A DNA stretch of 64,000 nucleotides from NCBI GenBank assembly GCA_016647705.1, contig CM028328.1, forward strand, positions 41,578,501-41,642,500. The letters are read 5' to 3'. Under the pieces are notes generated by a model that did no database searches, was not told the origin of the DNA, and saw nothing but the letters and a program-made list of their open reading frames with translations. The stretch is from Eucommia ulmoides. Its lineage: Eukaryota > Streptophyta > Magnoliopsida > Garryales > Eucommiaceae. Below are positions 12,700 to 24,889 of the stretch, piece by piece; position 1 is the stretch's first letter; every line of letters starts with the position of its first letter. Made by a program: the position numbers and the translations under genes.

Positions 12700-14560
12700 T
12701 GAGGGTTCAGGGTTTAGGGTTTAGGGTTTAAACATATTTTCCAATTGAAGAAGTTCATATAATAGAAAATAATTATTCAATTTATGTTAAACTACTTAAT
12801 TGATCATCCAATTGAATTATTCAATCTATAAATTACATATTGAATTTTGATATAGTGAAATTATCCCAATTCATAACGATGACATAGCTTTATTTTTAAA
12901 AAAATAGCCCCCAATACAATTATAATAGAAAATATTTATTCGATTTATGTTCTGCTTATTTAATCATGCAATTCAACAATTGGATATGAAATTAATTATT
13001 CAATATTGATATAAAGACATAATAAAATTAATAACAATTGCATAACTTATATTTTTATAAATTAGTCCCTAATATTTCTACAATCGAGAATATTATATCA
13101 ATTTTTGTTCTAATAGTTCAATCGTTCAACTAAACACTTCAATTTACAAATTACATATTAAATTTTGTTATCGAAATGTAATAAATTGAATAACATTTCA
13201 ATATATTAATTTTAACAACTTAGTCCCTCATATTTATATTGATTCAATTTGTATTCTACATACTTATTTAATTGTATGATCATTCAATTACACCATAATT
13301 AGTACAAATGTAATTTTTTATGTTTAGGAATCAGGGTTTAGGACTCAAGGGTTTACGGTTCAACGTTTTAGGTTTCGGGGTTCAGGGTTTAAACATATTT
13401 CCCAATTGAAAAAGTTCATATAATAGAAAATAATTATTCAATTTATGTTAAACTACTTAATTGATCGTCCAAATGAATTTTTCAATCTATAAATTACATA
13501 TTGAATTTTGATATACTGAAATTATCCCAATTTATAAGGATGGCATAGCTTTATTTTTTAAAAATTAGCCCCCAATACTGTTATAATAAAAAAATATTTA
13601 TTCGATTCATGTTCTACTTATTTAATCATACAATTCAATAATTGGATATGAAATTAATTGTTCAATATTGATATAAAGATGTAATAAATTTAGTAACAAT
13701 TGCATAACTTATATTTTTACAAATTAGCCCATAATATTTCTGCAATCGAGAATATTATATCAATTTTTGTTCTAATAGTCCAATCGTCCATCTAAACGCT
13801 TAAATTTACAAATTACATCTTAAATTTTGGTATTGAAATGTAATAAATTTAATAACATTTCAATAGATTAAATTTTAATAATTTATCCTCTCATATTTAT
13901 ATTGATTCAATTTGTATTCTACTTACTTATTTAATTGTACGATCATTCAATTACATCGTAATTAGTACAAATATAAATTTTTATGTTAAAATTAGGACTT
14001 AGGGTTTAGGACTCAAGGGTTTACGGTTCCACGTTTTAGGGTTTGAGGTTTAAGGTTTAAACATATTTCTCAATTGAAGAAATTCATATATATGATACGA
14101 CATAATAATATTCTACTACTTATTTTAATCATACAATTGAACACTTAAATTTAAAAATAATTACTGAATTGAATACAAAAACATAATTAATTTAATAAAA
14201 TTAAATTAATTAAATTTACATAATTATTTTTACAAATTAGCCCCTAATATTTTTGTAATAGAGAATATTTATTCAATCTTTGATCCACTACTTATTTAAT
14301 CATCCAATTAATTGAACACTTCAATTTACCAATTACATGTTCAATTTGATCTCAACAACACACTAAATTTAATAAGAATTCAATTAATTAATTATTTCAA
14401 AATTAGTCCCTAATATTTTTATAACAATTTAACTTATTCAATTAATTCTACTTATTTTAAGAGTTTTTTTTTTATCAAATAGTCCTCATAGAGAGATCAC
14501 TTAGACTAAAAACCCTTTTTCATAAGATCATTTAGGGTTCAAACCATCCCGTACAGTGGG
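12700..14560. repeat. ~660-bp AT-rich tandem units
   Basis: The phrase TTTAAACATATTT occurs at 12728, 13389 and 14058, giving spacings of 661 and 669 bp. The intervening sequence matches closely from unit to unit: GAAAATAATTATTCAATTTA, then TAGCCCCCAATAC, then an AGGGTTTAGG-rich start. The third unit decays toward 14450. The (TTTAGGG)-like start of each unit is only two or three repeats long. Whether this is a satellite or a local duplication cannot be told from about three copies. Confidence 0.75.
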
Positions 14561-14600
14561 TTAAGTTTTCAGTCCTCCGACGAAGACAAGGCGAACGGCA

Positions 14601-15800
14601 ATGGATGATAATATCTTTGTTCACTCCGACGAGCCAGGTGGACGAATTGATTCGGTTATGGTAAGCAACAAAATAGAGATTTTCAGGTTGATTCAAATAC
14701 ACATACAACATTCCTTACACAGGGTGCAGATTGTCAAAAACATTCGTTTCAAAATTGTAGGCATTGCAGAACTGGTACGAGGTGAAGATTTTGAAATGAC
14801 GGCGACGGCGACTGTATCACGCGACGGTAATTGGACTGTGTTTAAAGGCGAAGCAAGGTCAGTTACTTGATTGTATTCATTGAAAAGTTATATAATCACA
14901 TTTAATTTCGTTTTTTTGTTTTTTTCGGCGTTGTTACAACGTTTCGAATTTTGGATTTTCGAGTTTTGGCAATGAATGAATACCTATTTTTTAGGGCTCC
15001 CTCTCTGGGGGAACGTGAGCAAAGCGTTAACGTTAACGTATTTGGTTTTATTTTGTGTACCAAGACGCAATAACAATGTGATAGAAGAAAATACAGTCAG
15101 GGAATGGCTGTACATGGTAAAGTTAGTTAACTCACAGTTTTTCAGCTTTTTCTGAAAAGTAAGATGCTCCAAGCTACAGAGGTACTCGTTTGTATTCAAT
15201 GAAACGTTTAATGTTAACATGTTTAACAAAGTAACTTATTTGCGTTAACGTTAACGCATTTAAGTTCATGCGTTTAATGTCTACGCAATCAGTCTAAGCG
15301 TTGGACCAGATTAACGTTTAACGTTTAACATTAACATTACACTATTTTACAAAAGGCAACTTAATTACCTTTAACGTTAACGCAATCAAGTCCATTCGTT
15401 AACGTTTACGCAATCAGTATAAGCGCTTGACCAAACAAATAAGCATACTGAAATATAAACTTTCAGACGCACATTAATGTTTTATCTAGACTATTTTTTT
15501 TTGCACAATTTGGGGATGCATTCTTTTTTATTTGCAGATTTACGTGGGGGGGGATGTCAAAGCGACTTATTTGCGTTAACGTTAACTCATTTTAAGTTTA
15601 TGCGTTAACGATTATGCAATCAGTCTAAGTGTTGTACCAGATTAACGTTAACGTTAACATGAAGGCAATTTGATTGCTTTTAACGTTAATGCAACCAAGT
15701 CAACGCGTTAACATTTATGCAATCAATATAAGCACTCGAACAGACCAATAAGCATACTGAAATCTAAATTTTCCAATGCATATTAATGTTTATCTAGATT

Positions 15801-15841
<41 letters not shown>

Positions 15842-18283
15842 CACAATTGGGTTGCATTCGTTTGATTTTGCAGATTTACTAATGGGTCAATGGCTACGCG
15901 GATTTTTTTTATGTGCAAGTTTGATGGTTACTCGTTGGGCGTCAAGGTGGAAGATGATTTCACGCACGTGGTACTTATTCAAAATGTGTTGTCGCGATGG
16001 GACGTATTGAGGGATGTTTGGTTCGAGATGTTTTATTCCATACCAGGGCATGACAGGTACCTAATATTGTGTCAGGACAACGTAGAGGTAATGTAACTTG
16101 AACGAGCAATGAAGCTTGAATATGTGGGTTTGGAGATAAAGGTGTGCGGCAGCTATAGTGGACCAATTGGCAGTCGGGACAGAATGTTATTTGAATATCC
16201 AACGGGATGGGGGGGCAGGATGGCATGGACGGGGAGGACGACATATTGTCCGTTTTCTGCCCATTGCCTAAAAATGCATTATTGTCCGATCATTAGGCTG
16301 AAGGTCTTAAAGAAATCGGGCAGATTTTTAAGGGTGGAATACCAAAATTTAGAGAAGCACTAAGAAAATATACTGTACAAATGGGTTTCACATTTTAGTA
16401 CATAAAGAACGACAAAAAAAAGGTGACAGTTGAATATTCACTCAAGGAAGAGAGGGAATGCAAATGGAGAGTGCATGGTAGACTAGACGAAAGGAACGGG
16501 TTTTTTTGTATTTGAGAGTCCTAGAGAAATCATAGTTGTGGTGCTGCTTATAGGACAACGAGGAATGAGAAGATGAACTGTAGTGTTGTGAAGTCATGTC
16601 TCTTAGACTTAGTTCGGAATACTCCGTCAACTCGTCCAATTGACGTTGTTCACATATTCAAGAACGACTATGGGATTGAGATCCCATACCACATTGCATG
16701 GAACGGCGTGGAAAAAGCTCGGGATGATTTGTATGGCGACCACAAATCGTCTTATGATCAATTACGTTGGTACTTGGATACATGTAGGCAGATGAACCCA
16801 GGCAGCCATTTGGCGTTGGATTACAATAAAGAAATGAGGCATTTCAAGAGATTGTTTGTATCATTCTGTGCGACTGCGCATGGGTTCAAATATTGCAGGC
16901 CGATGCTCTTTCTAGATGGGACATTTCTGGGGGGTAGGTACAAGGGGTGTTTGTTGGTGGCCAGTGTAAAGGATGGAAACAATGGTAAATTGTTTGATTC
17001 CTTATTACATAAACGCAATAACATTTAACTTTAACACATTAGATGCAAGTAACGCTTTCTTATATATTTTTACAATTTTTCAACAGTTTTGTGGGAAGGG
17101 TTCTGATGAGGCAAGCGGATCATGTTTGGGGATGAGGTAAGCGGAACATTTTAACGTTAATGTTAAATGTGTTAACATTAACGTATATAAACAACTATGT
17201 ATACAGCGTCTTTTTTATTGCACGCTGATATGTTTTTGTGTTTTTTCATAAATGGACAGGTCTTTTTCCGGTGGCATTCGTTGTTGTTGATGTAGAGAAC
17301 GACGACAATTGGTATTGGTTCATGACCAATTTAGAAACAATTGTGGTGAAAGAACATGTGTTAACCTTCATTTCCTATCGACATAGTGGCATTCTTGAAA
17401 GGGTCCGGAAGATGTTCCCGGATTGTTTTCATTCTTATTGCTTGAACCACCTGAAGAACAATATGAGGGACAAATTAGCAGGTTTGAAACAAGTGTGGAA
17501 GGAGAAGCTCGTGCACAAATATTTGATGATGGCATATGCGACGACGTTTGACAAATACTACCAGCTGATAGAAGAATTAAGAACAAAAGGTATGGGACGA
17601 GTAGAGCATTTCCTAGAGGATGTGTCGCCTCACAACTTCTGTAACATATTTTTCAAAGGCAAAAGATATGGGGAGATGTCGTCCAACCTAACGGAGTCAT
17701 TCAATACATGGATTCGTGATTATCGGCACCTGCCGATCATATTAATGGTCAATAAGATTAGGTGCAAGGTAATGAACCAGTTGTCAGTGAGACCCGCTGA
17801 ATCACTTCTGATGACGGGTTTCCTATGCCCAGTACGGGATCAAATGTTGTTGCGGATGATAAGTGACGGACGGACGTGGAATGCTGTTGAGTGCGGCAAT
17901 AGCATATACGAAGTACACTCGATCCCATCCGTTCTGGTTGATGTGGATAAAAAAATGTGGGTTTTTTTTTCGGGTAGCAGGGAAACGATTTCCCGTGTGT
18001 TCATGCTTGCGCGGCGATACAAAAAATCGACCATAATATATATTCATCCGTTGAGCCATTTTTCTCGGTAGAATATTACCGAATGACCTACTCGAAAGGT
18101 ATATATGGTGTACCTACGTTCGAGAAGTCGGAATGGAATGCATCGGAAGCTGTAATCATCCTCCCGATCACAAAAAAACAATTTGGTCGAGTGCGGAAGA
18201 AACGCATCCCATCAAGGGGTGAGATCCTAGAAATAAGATGTGGTAGATACAAAAAGAATGGGCACCACACCGCTTCAATTTAA
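14601..18283 (+). pseudogene. MURA-type MULE transposase, broken
   Basis: An N-terminal exon starts at 14601. After a repeat-filled intron a frame resumes at an acceptor (CAG 15871-15873) with KFDGYSLGVKVEDDF. A Mutator DNA-binding-like region (about 16310-16560) has a KND motif, CKW and HSC, but two stops. The transposase core starts at 16573 and holds the first aspartate in LDGTF (codon 16915-16917). An intron (about 16985-17260) is followed by FPVAFVVVDVEND, the second-aspartate position, HLKNNMRDKL and SNLTESFNTW. At 17376-17378 the codon is TAT, so the SDRH-type aspartate is tyrosine. The SWIM finger (CVHAC, 17996-18010) lies in another frame, after a T-run with a frameshift. The terminal zinc knuckle has lost cysteines. 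The element is unlikely to make active transposase. The Ulp1-like gene at 19379-23468 converges on it. Confidence 0.88.
15229..15875 (+). repeat. ~330-bp tandem duplication inside MURA intron
   Basis: Two adjacent copies share the starts CAAAGTAACTTATTTGCG (15229) and CAAAGCGACTTATTTGCG (15558) and the intron-end phrase TTGCAGATTTAC (15535 and 15869). The duplication therefore copied the 3' splice site as well. The second copy carries a 38-T run (15802-15839) just before its acceptor. Confidence 0.8.
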
Positions 18284-18399
18284 AGCACACATTCATCAAA
18301 TACTTTTTTTTATGTAGTTTTGATACAGCAACACTTTTTGTATTCAATGTTCGAGGGGGAACCTTGTTTTTTTCACATGATGTTTTTTGGTACATAATT

Positions 18400-19265
18400 T
18401 AATTGCGTTAATATTAAGGCAATTATTAAATCGACCTCAATAACTAATTGCGTAAATATTAACGCATTTTTTTTACAAACCAGCACAAGCAAATTACAAT
18501 TGAGTTAACATTAACATGAACGCAATTACAACCAAAAACTCAATAACTAATTGCATTAACATTAACACATTAACAAATTCAGTCCATTTAACTTACTTGC
18601 GTTAACATTAACACAATTACAACCCAGCAACAAAGTCAAATGCAACGCAATTAAGGTCATTGCGTTAACGATAACACATTTTTTAGTAAAAATTGTTCAA
18701 CCAGACCAACAAACTAACCAAATCTAAACATTAACTAATCGCGTTAACGTTAACGCATTTTTTTTACAAGCAGCATATGTAAATTACTAATTGCGTTAAC
18801 ATTAACGTCATTGCAACCAAACCCAATAACTAATTGCGTTAATGTTAACGCATTAACAATCCAGCACATTTACTTACTTACGTTAATGTTAACACAATTA
18901 CAACCCAACAGCAAAGTCAAAAGGCAACGTAATTATGGTCATTGTGTTAACATTAACACAATTTTATTAAATTTGTTCAACTAGACCAATAAACATACCA
19001 AATCTAAACATTTAACATTAACTTAAATGTTTATGTTAAAAAAACAGAATCACGTGTGTCAATTGGAGTCAATTATTTTTCAAAAACTTCAACGCATTCG
19101 CCCCAACGTATTTTTATATGAAAACTACAACACATTTCTTATGTTAACATCACCGTTAACATTAACGCAATAAATCAACGTATGCAATAAGAGTTAAAGA
19201 ATTACATTTTTCTTAAGTTAACGTTAACGCATTTTTGCACGTTAATGTTAACGCTGTTTGCACAT
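18400..19265. repeat. Cluster of GCGTTAACGTTAACGC palindrome variants
   Basis: About 15 variants of the 16-bp palindrome GCGTTAACGTTAACGC (mostly TTAAC pairs around CG, TG or AT centres) occur at roughly 55-60-bp spacing in the gap between the convergent MURA and Ulp1-like genes. The intervening sequence is also repeated (for example 'ccaataaacataccaaatctaaaca'), and part of it recurs at 22300-22500. Confidence 0.85.
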
Positions 19266-19378
19266 TAAACCACCCATCAAACACACGCATCCATCATCGC
19301 AAAGAATGAATCAAACAGGGAAATATATATATTTTCTTAGATTATTGTCTTGTATCATTGATCAACTTCCCCCCTAGG

Positions 19379-22300
19379 TTAGGGTGCGCCTTGATCTGGT
19401 TGGATTTTTTCAACATCGCTGCCCACCATGGGGATCCAGCTGTAGTGCGGATGGTTGAGTAGAGCATATATTACGTCTTTTCGGACACCCCGTACATCCG
19501 CCACCGACAATTTTTTCGCGACGGGCATATTTGCAACATATTGTTTCATGATGTACATAACATAAACACCACAATCAGTCTGGCAAACGTAGGGGGGGAG
19601 GTAAACAGATGAGAATGATAAATTTGCACAGACATACAATTTTTAGTGCACAAGTTTCGGACAGGTAAACTTACGTCCCGCGTTGTTGCGGTGAATCTAT
19701 ACATTGTTCTATAGGTGCGTCGCCCCAATCTGACCGTATTTCCATGTTGATATGTCGTTCAACAAATTTTTTATGTTCAGAATATAGGTTAGATAAATAA
19801 AACAGAGTGTAGTTACAGACAGTCAAAGTAGTCCCATGTTAAATCACATACCACCGTAAGCGCATCGTTATAATAATGATCAATGGTGTTCTTCCTAGGA
19901 CGGATGGAATTGTAAAATGTCCATTTTTTATCATGTATGTCCAGCACCATTATAGTCCAGTGATTGGGTGACGCATAGTGATCGTGAGTGTTCATCGGGA
20001 ACACAACATAACGGTTTTCTTTGTTGAATGCGATAGAGATTGTGTAGTAGACATCTTTCAGGAACAACTTATTGTCCTCTCTTATAACATTCTATGATTT
20101 TTTTTACGTGTTAGCAAGGTTGGATGAAAAAGGAAAAAAAGATAACATATGCTAAAACGTCTTACCCAAATGCATGATAGTGCGAACCACGTTTCGTGCA
20201 ACAGTATGATTGACGTTGACATCCTCATGTGATTGATTGATCTAATTTTATCTTCCAAACACTCCTCGTAAGAATCGATAACCTGTGGGAGAAAGGAGGG
20301 GGAAGACAGTAACATTAACGTTAACGCAAATTTTGTTAACGTAAACATATTTTCATGAAACAAGTTGATGTAAGCATTTAATCAATCACAAACATTATGA
20401 AGTCAGTTTCATACGTTATCCAACACACGTCGCTCCATAAGCATGCAAATGACGTCGCCACATGAAACAGTGGCCATGGGTTTCCCACCTCCAAACACGA
20501 ATGTACTGGGACATTGTCAAAAACAACACATCACATGATTAGCAAACTTTTTATGGAAAAAGGCATTTTAAAAGTAAATAGGCACTTTGAGTTAATTTTT
20601 GTTTTTTACTCTGGGCCCTCTTTGGAAATCACAAGCAACTTCTCCCAATCGTCATCACCAAGCATCGCACCAACGGTCGTCGCATTTTGAGCTGGCAGTC
20701 TTGCATTGTCTTCATACATTGTTGCCCGCGGAAGCTCATAGACATTAATAATGTTAGTTTTCTCTTTCTTCTTCCCTTTCCCTTTTGTTTTGGGATAGAC
20801 AAAATCACTGCCTTGTTTCTTCGGTTGCCTCTCCTTTTTCTTTACTCGTCTAACCATTGAGCTAACGTTTTGCGTTGCCCCCTCATGCGACGTAGGCATC
20901 TGGACTAGCGATGGTGCATCGGGGGCGTCCGTCGGCATGACCATAGAGAACGGTTGAGGCTCGAGGACTGCAATAGTGGTAGGTGTACCCCTCCCCCCGT
21001 TTTCATGTGGGCATTTAATTTCGCCTAGAGGTCCTGTATTTGTTTATTAAGCGCCACATGCATTTTAACATCTGATTTAACTATCTCTTTCTTCTCCTCC
21101 CTTAGCAGTTTATTGATTTCTTGTTCTACTTTCAAGTCAAGAGCAAGATCATTATATTTCTTCTTCGTTTCGTCAGCATCATCAGCATGTTGGTGATTCA
21201 ACGTTTCGATTGTTTTTTCAGTGTCTCCACCTCCTAGGCGAGCTCGTGATATCTCCACCTAAGGACATCTTTCTCTGTATCGACGGGGGGCTCCCTATAC
21301 TTTTGAGTCACGTCGTGCACGCTGATTTTCAACAGGATGTCTATCTTATCCCCAATTGATTTCGCTAATTTTGCAGAGAGGTTGGAGATAAAACGCTCAT
21401 AACTTTCTTTTTCTTGCAACGTCGATGTTTTCAGATGATCGATCTCTTTTTTCTGCTCGACGTTGGCAGCGGTTATGATTGCAATCACCCTATGCAACAC
21501 TGCAATGGTTTGCTCTTTTTCCATTTTATTCGTTGCGAACTCACCCTGCATGTGTTCGATCTGTTTGCAGATGTCATCAACTGTACGTGCGGCCACAAAC
21601 GGTAGTCCCAAGGCACCCTCTGAAGGTGTGCAAAATGCATTCTCAGCGGGGGCAGAATCATCACCCAAATCAGTTGCGTCTTGGGTTGGGACAAGAGTAG
21701 GTTGATTTATGAGGGGTGTCAAATACTGCCCTGTGATGTCGTCAACTATTACATCGTAGCCATCATCAGCAATAGCGTCTGGATCTCCGCCCTTATTGCC
21801 CGGGCTATCTTTAATTAAGTCATCACTCTCCTCCTTCAAAGTAATCCCCATTTCCAGCTCTGTTAAAATCTCATTAGCGGGCTGGTCTTTCACCTGGCAT
21901 ATGTGCAAGCATTAACGTAAACACAGCTGCCACCACCCCCAACCAACTGATTGCGTTAACATTAACACATTTTTTACAACCCAAACCCAATACCCAATTG
22001 CATTAACACTAATGCAATTACAACCGGCACATTAACTAAAGTGCGTTAACATTAACGCAATCACAACACCAACCCAATACTAATTGCGTTAACGTTAACA
22101 AAATTACAACTCATCACATATAAATTACTTGTGTTAACATTAAACATAAGTTACAACCAAATCCAACAACTAAGTGTGTTAACGTTAACGCGATAACAAT
22201 TCAGCCATATATAACTTATTTTGTGTTAATGTTAATGCATTTTACACCCAAATCAATAACTAATTGCGTTAACGTTAACAAAATTACTCTTATCAGCAAT

Positions 22301-23468
22301 GTCAATGGTAATGCAATTAAGGTCATTACGTTAACATTAACACAGTTTAGTACAATTGTTCAACCATACCAATAAACATACCAAATCTAAACATTTTAAC
22401 GTTAACTTAAATGTTTATTTTTTTAAACACAATCAGATGTGTCAATGGGAGTCAATTTATTTTTGAAAAGCTTCAATGCATTCGTCCCCCCATCTCATTT
22501 TCATTTAAAGCACAACACATTTTTTTTGTTTACCTTATCAGTTGGCAAGAGCCCGAGGGGAATGCCACCCAGGTTGGAAGAAAACGTGGTGAGGCACCAT
22601 CGCTCCAAACGCGGCACTCTATGCTCCCTGCCCTCAGTGTGGTCAATCAACGTTGTGTGCTCGCACAACCAATACTATAAGCAAAAATTGTACGATGTCA
22701 AGTAGGTTCCACAAACAACGCTTTTTAATTTTGGAAAAACATTTTCACAATAGTTATGTGTATACCTGGAGAGCAAGCACGCACCCTGTGACCAACCAGG
22801 GAAAATGTACGATTTCTTGAGGCTTGTTTTCAAATCTATGAATATTATAGTTGTCCAGTTGTAATCTGTCATGTCTTCAATCGTTTCAACATAGCGAACC
22901 AACGATTTCGGGACCTGCTGCCCAGTTGTGGCAAAGAAACATGTGGTCATCAGGTGCAGAATGACCATACACACAACATCCTGTACCGTTTCATCATCCG
23001 TGGCATTCACATTCGCTTGCACTTGTGATCTCAAATATGCGACACTGTACCAGCGGTTTGCGAATGTCAATTTGGACATGAAGGGAGATTCGGATTTTGT
23101 GTGGCGGCTCACAACAACAGGTTCTTCGCCCGTCGCTATTCCAAATATTAGCTGTATGTCCAGCGAGATTATCCGGATGAGCCTGCCTTCTATCCTAACA
23201 CCACCACAACCACCCGCGCGCGCGCAGGATTGTAGCATCGGATGATCATTTCAATAAGATCATCATTTTTGTGGTTGTTTTCGAGAGTCACTCTCTGCTC
23301 AAATAACGTCTCAAATAATTTTGGAAACGGAGTCCTAGCCAGCAGCGTTTTATGCTGATCTTTGAGTTTGTATTCTTTCAGCAGTTCATACATCTGCTTC
23401 AGGTTGGAGCGATAAAGGAACGTCCGCTAGCTGGAGCTTTCTTTTTTGGGTTTCTTAAGGAGTTTTAC
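19379..23468 (-). pseudogene. Ulp1-like (C48) protease gene of a MULE
   Basis: Read on the minus strand, the N-terminal block (23468 to about 22550) is a DUF1985-like region: LKEYKLKDQHK, a frameshift at a GC repeat near 23215, LDIQLIFGIATGEEPVVVSR, and LCEHTTLID..RLERW. A long acidic and coiled-coil linker follows (21908-21025) and then a lysine-rich segment (20944-20606). The C48 peptidase domain spans about 20530-19379. It has FVFGGGKPMA, then NHWTIMVLD with the histidine codon at complement 19960-19962, and TDCGVYVMY with the cysteine codon at complement 19571-19573. The usual YDS aspartate is asparagine (FYNS, 19909-19911). One stop (~23430) and doubtful splice sites suggest decay. Ulp1-like genes carried by MULEs (Kaonashi type) are known in plants; the role of the cargo is unclear. 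Exon limits are approximate. Confidence 0.82.
21925..22420. repeat. Palindrome cluster in Ulp1-like gene intron
   Basis: Another run of GCGTTAACATTAACGC-type motifs, about eight or nine copies, lies between the coiled-coil exon and the upstream DUF1985-like exon. The right part (about 22310-22500) is a diverged copy of 18930-19110, sharing 'accaataaacataccaaatc' and 'gtgtcaatgggagtcaat'. The two blocks therefore arose by duplication or exchange within the element. Confidence 0.8.
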
Positions 23469-23499
23469 TGCAAGAACAACGAGGAACACAATTAATGCA

Positions 23500-24600
23500 C
23501 GTTATAAGCCGCACGTTAACGTTAAAGCAATCATCCATATCCCTTTTTACGTAACAAAAACAGTACCAAATCCTAATATTAATGCACATTAAAGTTTACT
23601 CCTCCACAACCCTATTTACAAGCAAAATCCATTTTGCGTTAAGATTAATGTTAAAACGGTCCACCTTAACAAAGATTAACGTTAAAACGGTCCACTTTTT
23701 ACAAAACAAACTTAGTTGCGTTAACGCAATTAATAATTACACATTATGTTAATGCAAACAGACCCTCATTTTTTACAGGCAACTATTTGCGTTAACGGTA
23801 ACGCAGTACAATAAACGCGTCAACATTAACATATTTTCTTCAAACCCAAATGTTGTACCAGTAACGCAAACCCCCCCCCCCCCCCCCCCCCCCCCCTTTT
23901 ATAGGCAACTTCTTCTGTGTTTAACATTAACACAATTACATCTACGCGTTAATGTTAACGCAACCAGTACATTGTGGTGTACCAGACAAACAAACATACA
24001 TAAATATAAACATCTGACTCACATTAATGTTAACGTTAACGCAAGCATTCTTTTTTAATTTCTATTTTTTGGAGGCAAAACAACAGGTGAGTAAACCCAA
24101 GAAAGCGCGTAAAGGTTTTCAACATTGCAAAATCACGACACAAAACACGACATACGATGTCAAAAAAAAACATAAATCCAAAACTGAGAAACACAGCATA
24201 TCGAAGTCGGTGAAAATAGATGAACATCATCGTCTCGTTTGTGATTTTGATTTCTAAACGTTTTTTTCGCCGAACAAAAGTATATCGATTTTAGGCTTTC
24301 ACATACCGTCAGGACTGAGTATTCCTCTTTTTTGTGTGGAAGATGACGGGGTGCGTTCAAAATTCTCCATTATCTGAAGACGACGGGGCGCGTTCGGATT
24401 ATTAGTTATATCACCACTTTAGTTTTAGGGTTGCGGGAGTTTTCTAAGCGTGGAGAGAATAGAGAGCGTCTAGACGGGTTTTGTATGCAGTCGTGTAGAT
24501 AGTGGAACGGGTAGCAGGACATATCGGAATCATAACAGACACGGTAATACAACGACTGCTAACAGTGCATTAACGTTAACGCAATCCGTTAATGTTAACA
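23500..24600. repeat. Palindrome cluster upstream of Ulp1-like gene
   Basis: Motifs of the TTAACGTTAACGC type continue at intervals from about 23510 to 24045, and the last two sit at 24569-24600. No further copies were seen to the right. The segment 24040-24257 also holds a short lysine-rich frame (KKHKSKTEKHSISKSVKI) on the plus strand that I could not place. The stretch from 24260 to 24890 holds nothing else I recognise. Confidence 0.7.
23871..23896 (+). repeat. 26-C homopolymer
   Basis: An uninterrupted run of 26 C in an otherwise AT-rich palindrome cluster. Its length should be treated as uncertain because such runs are error-prone in sequencing and replication. Confidence 0.9.
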
Positions 24601-24889
24601 AAAAGAAGAAAAAAAAACTATTGCAAAGATATCGGGGAAGCTCTTTAATTTGATCACATTTTTATATGATTTGATTCAGAAATCAGGTCTATAGAGGCGG
24701 ATTACGTATTGAATGGGGTTTATTTAGTGCACTGTTCACGTTCTAGTGGTTTGTAATCTCAAAATGACATGTTCCGTAAATAAACTGTAACAGGAAAGGC
24801 CAAATTGAATGATTTTTTCCTAAAGAACTAGTGGGCTCTGCAAATTAGCCACAAATATTTCTAAATATGTGATAATTAACATGCAAGTT

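Noticed and set aside
12705..12730. TTTAGGG repeats as an interstitial telomere
   Set aside because: Only two or three units, and they are part of a ~660-bp repeat. This is far too short to indicate a telomere or a chromosome fusion.
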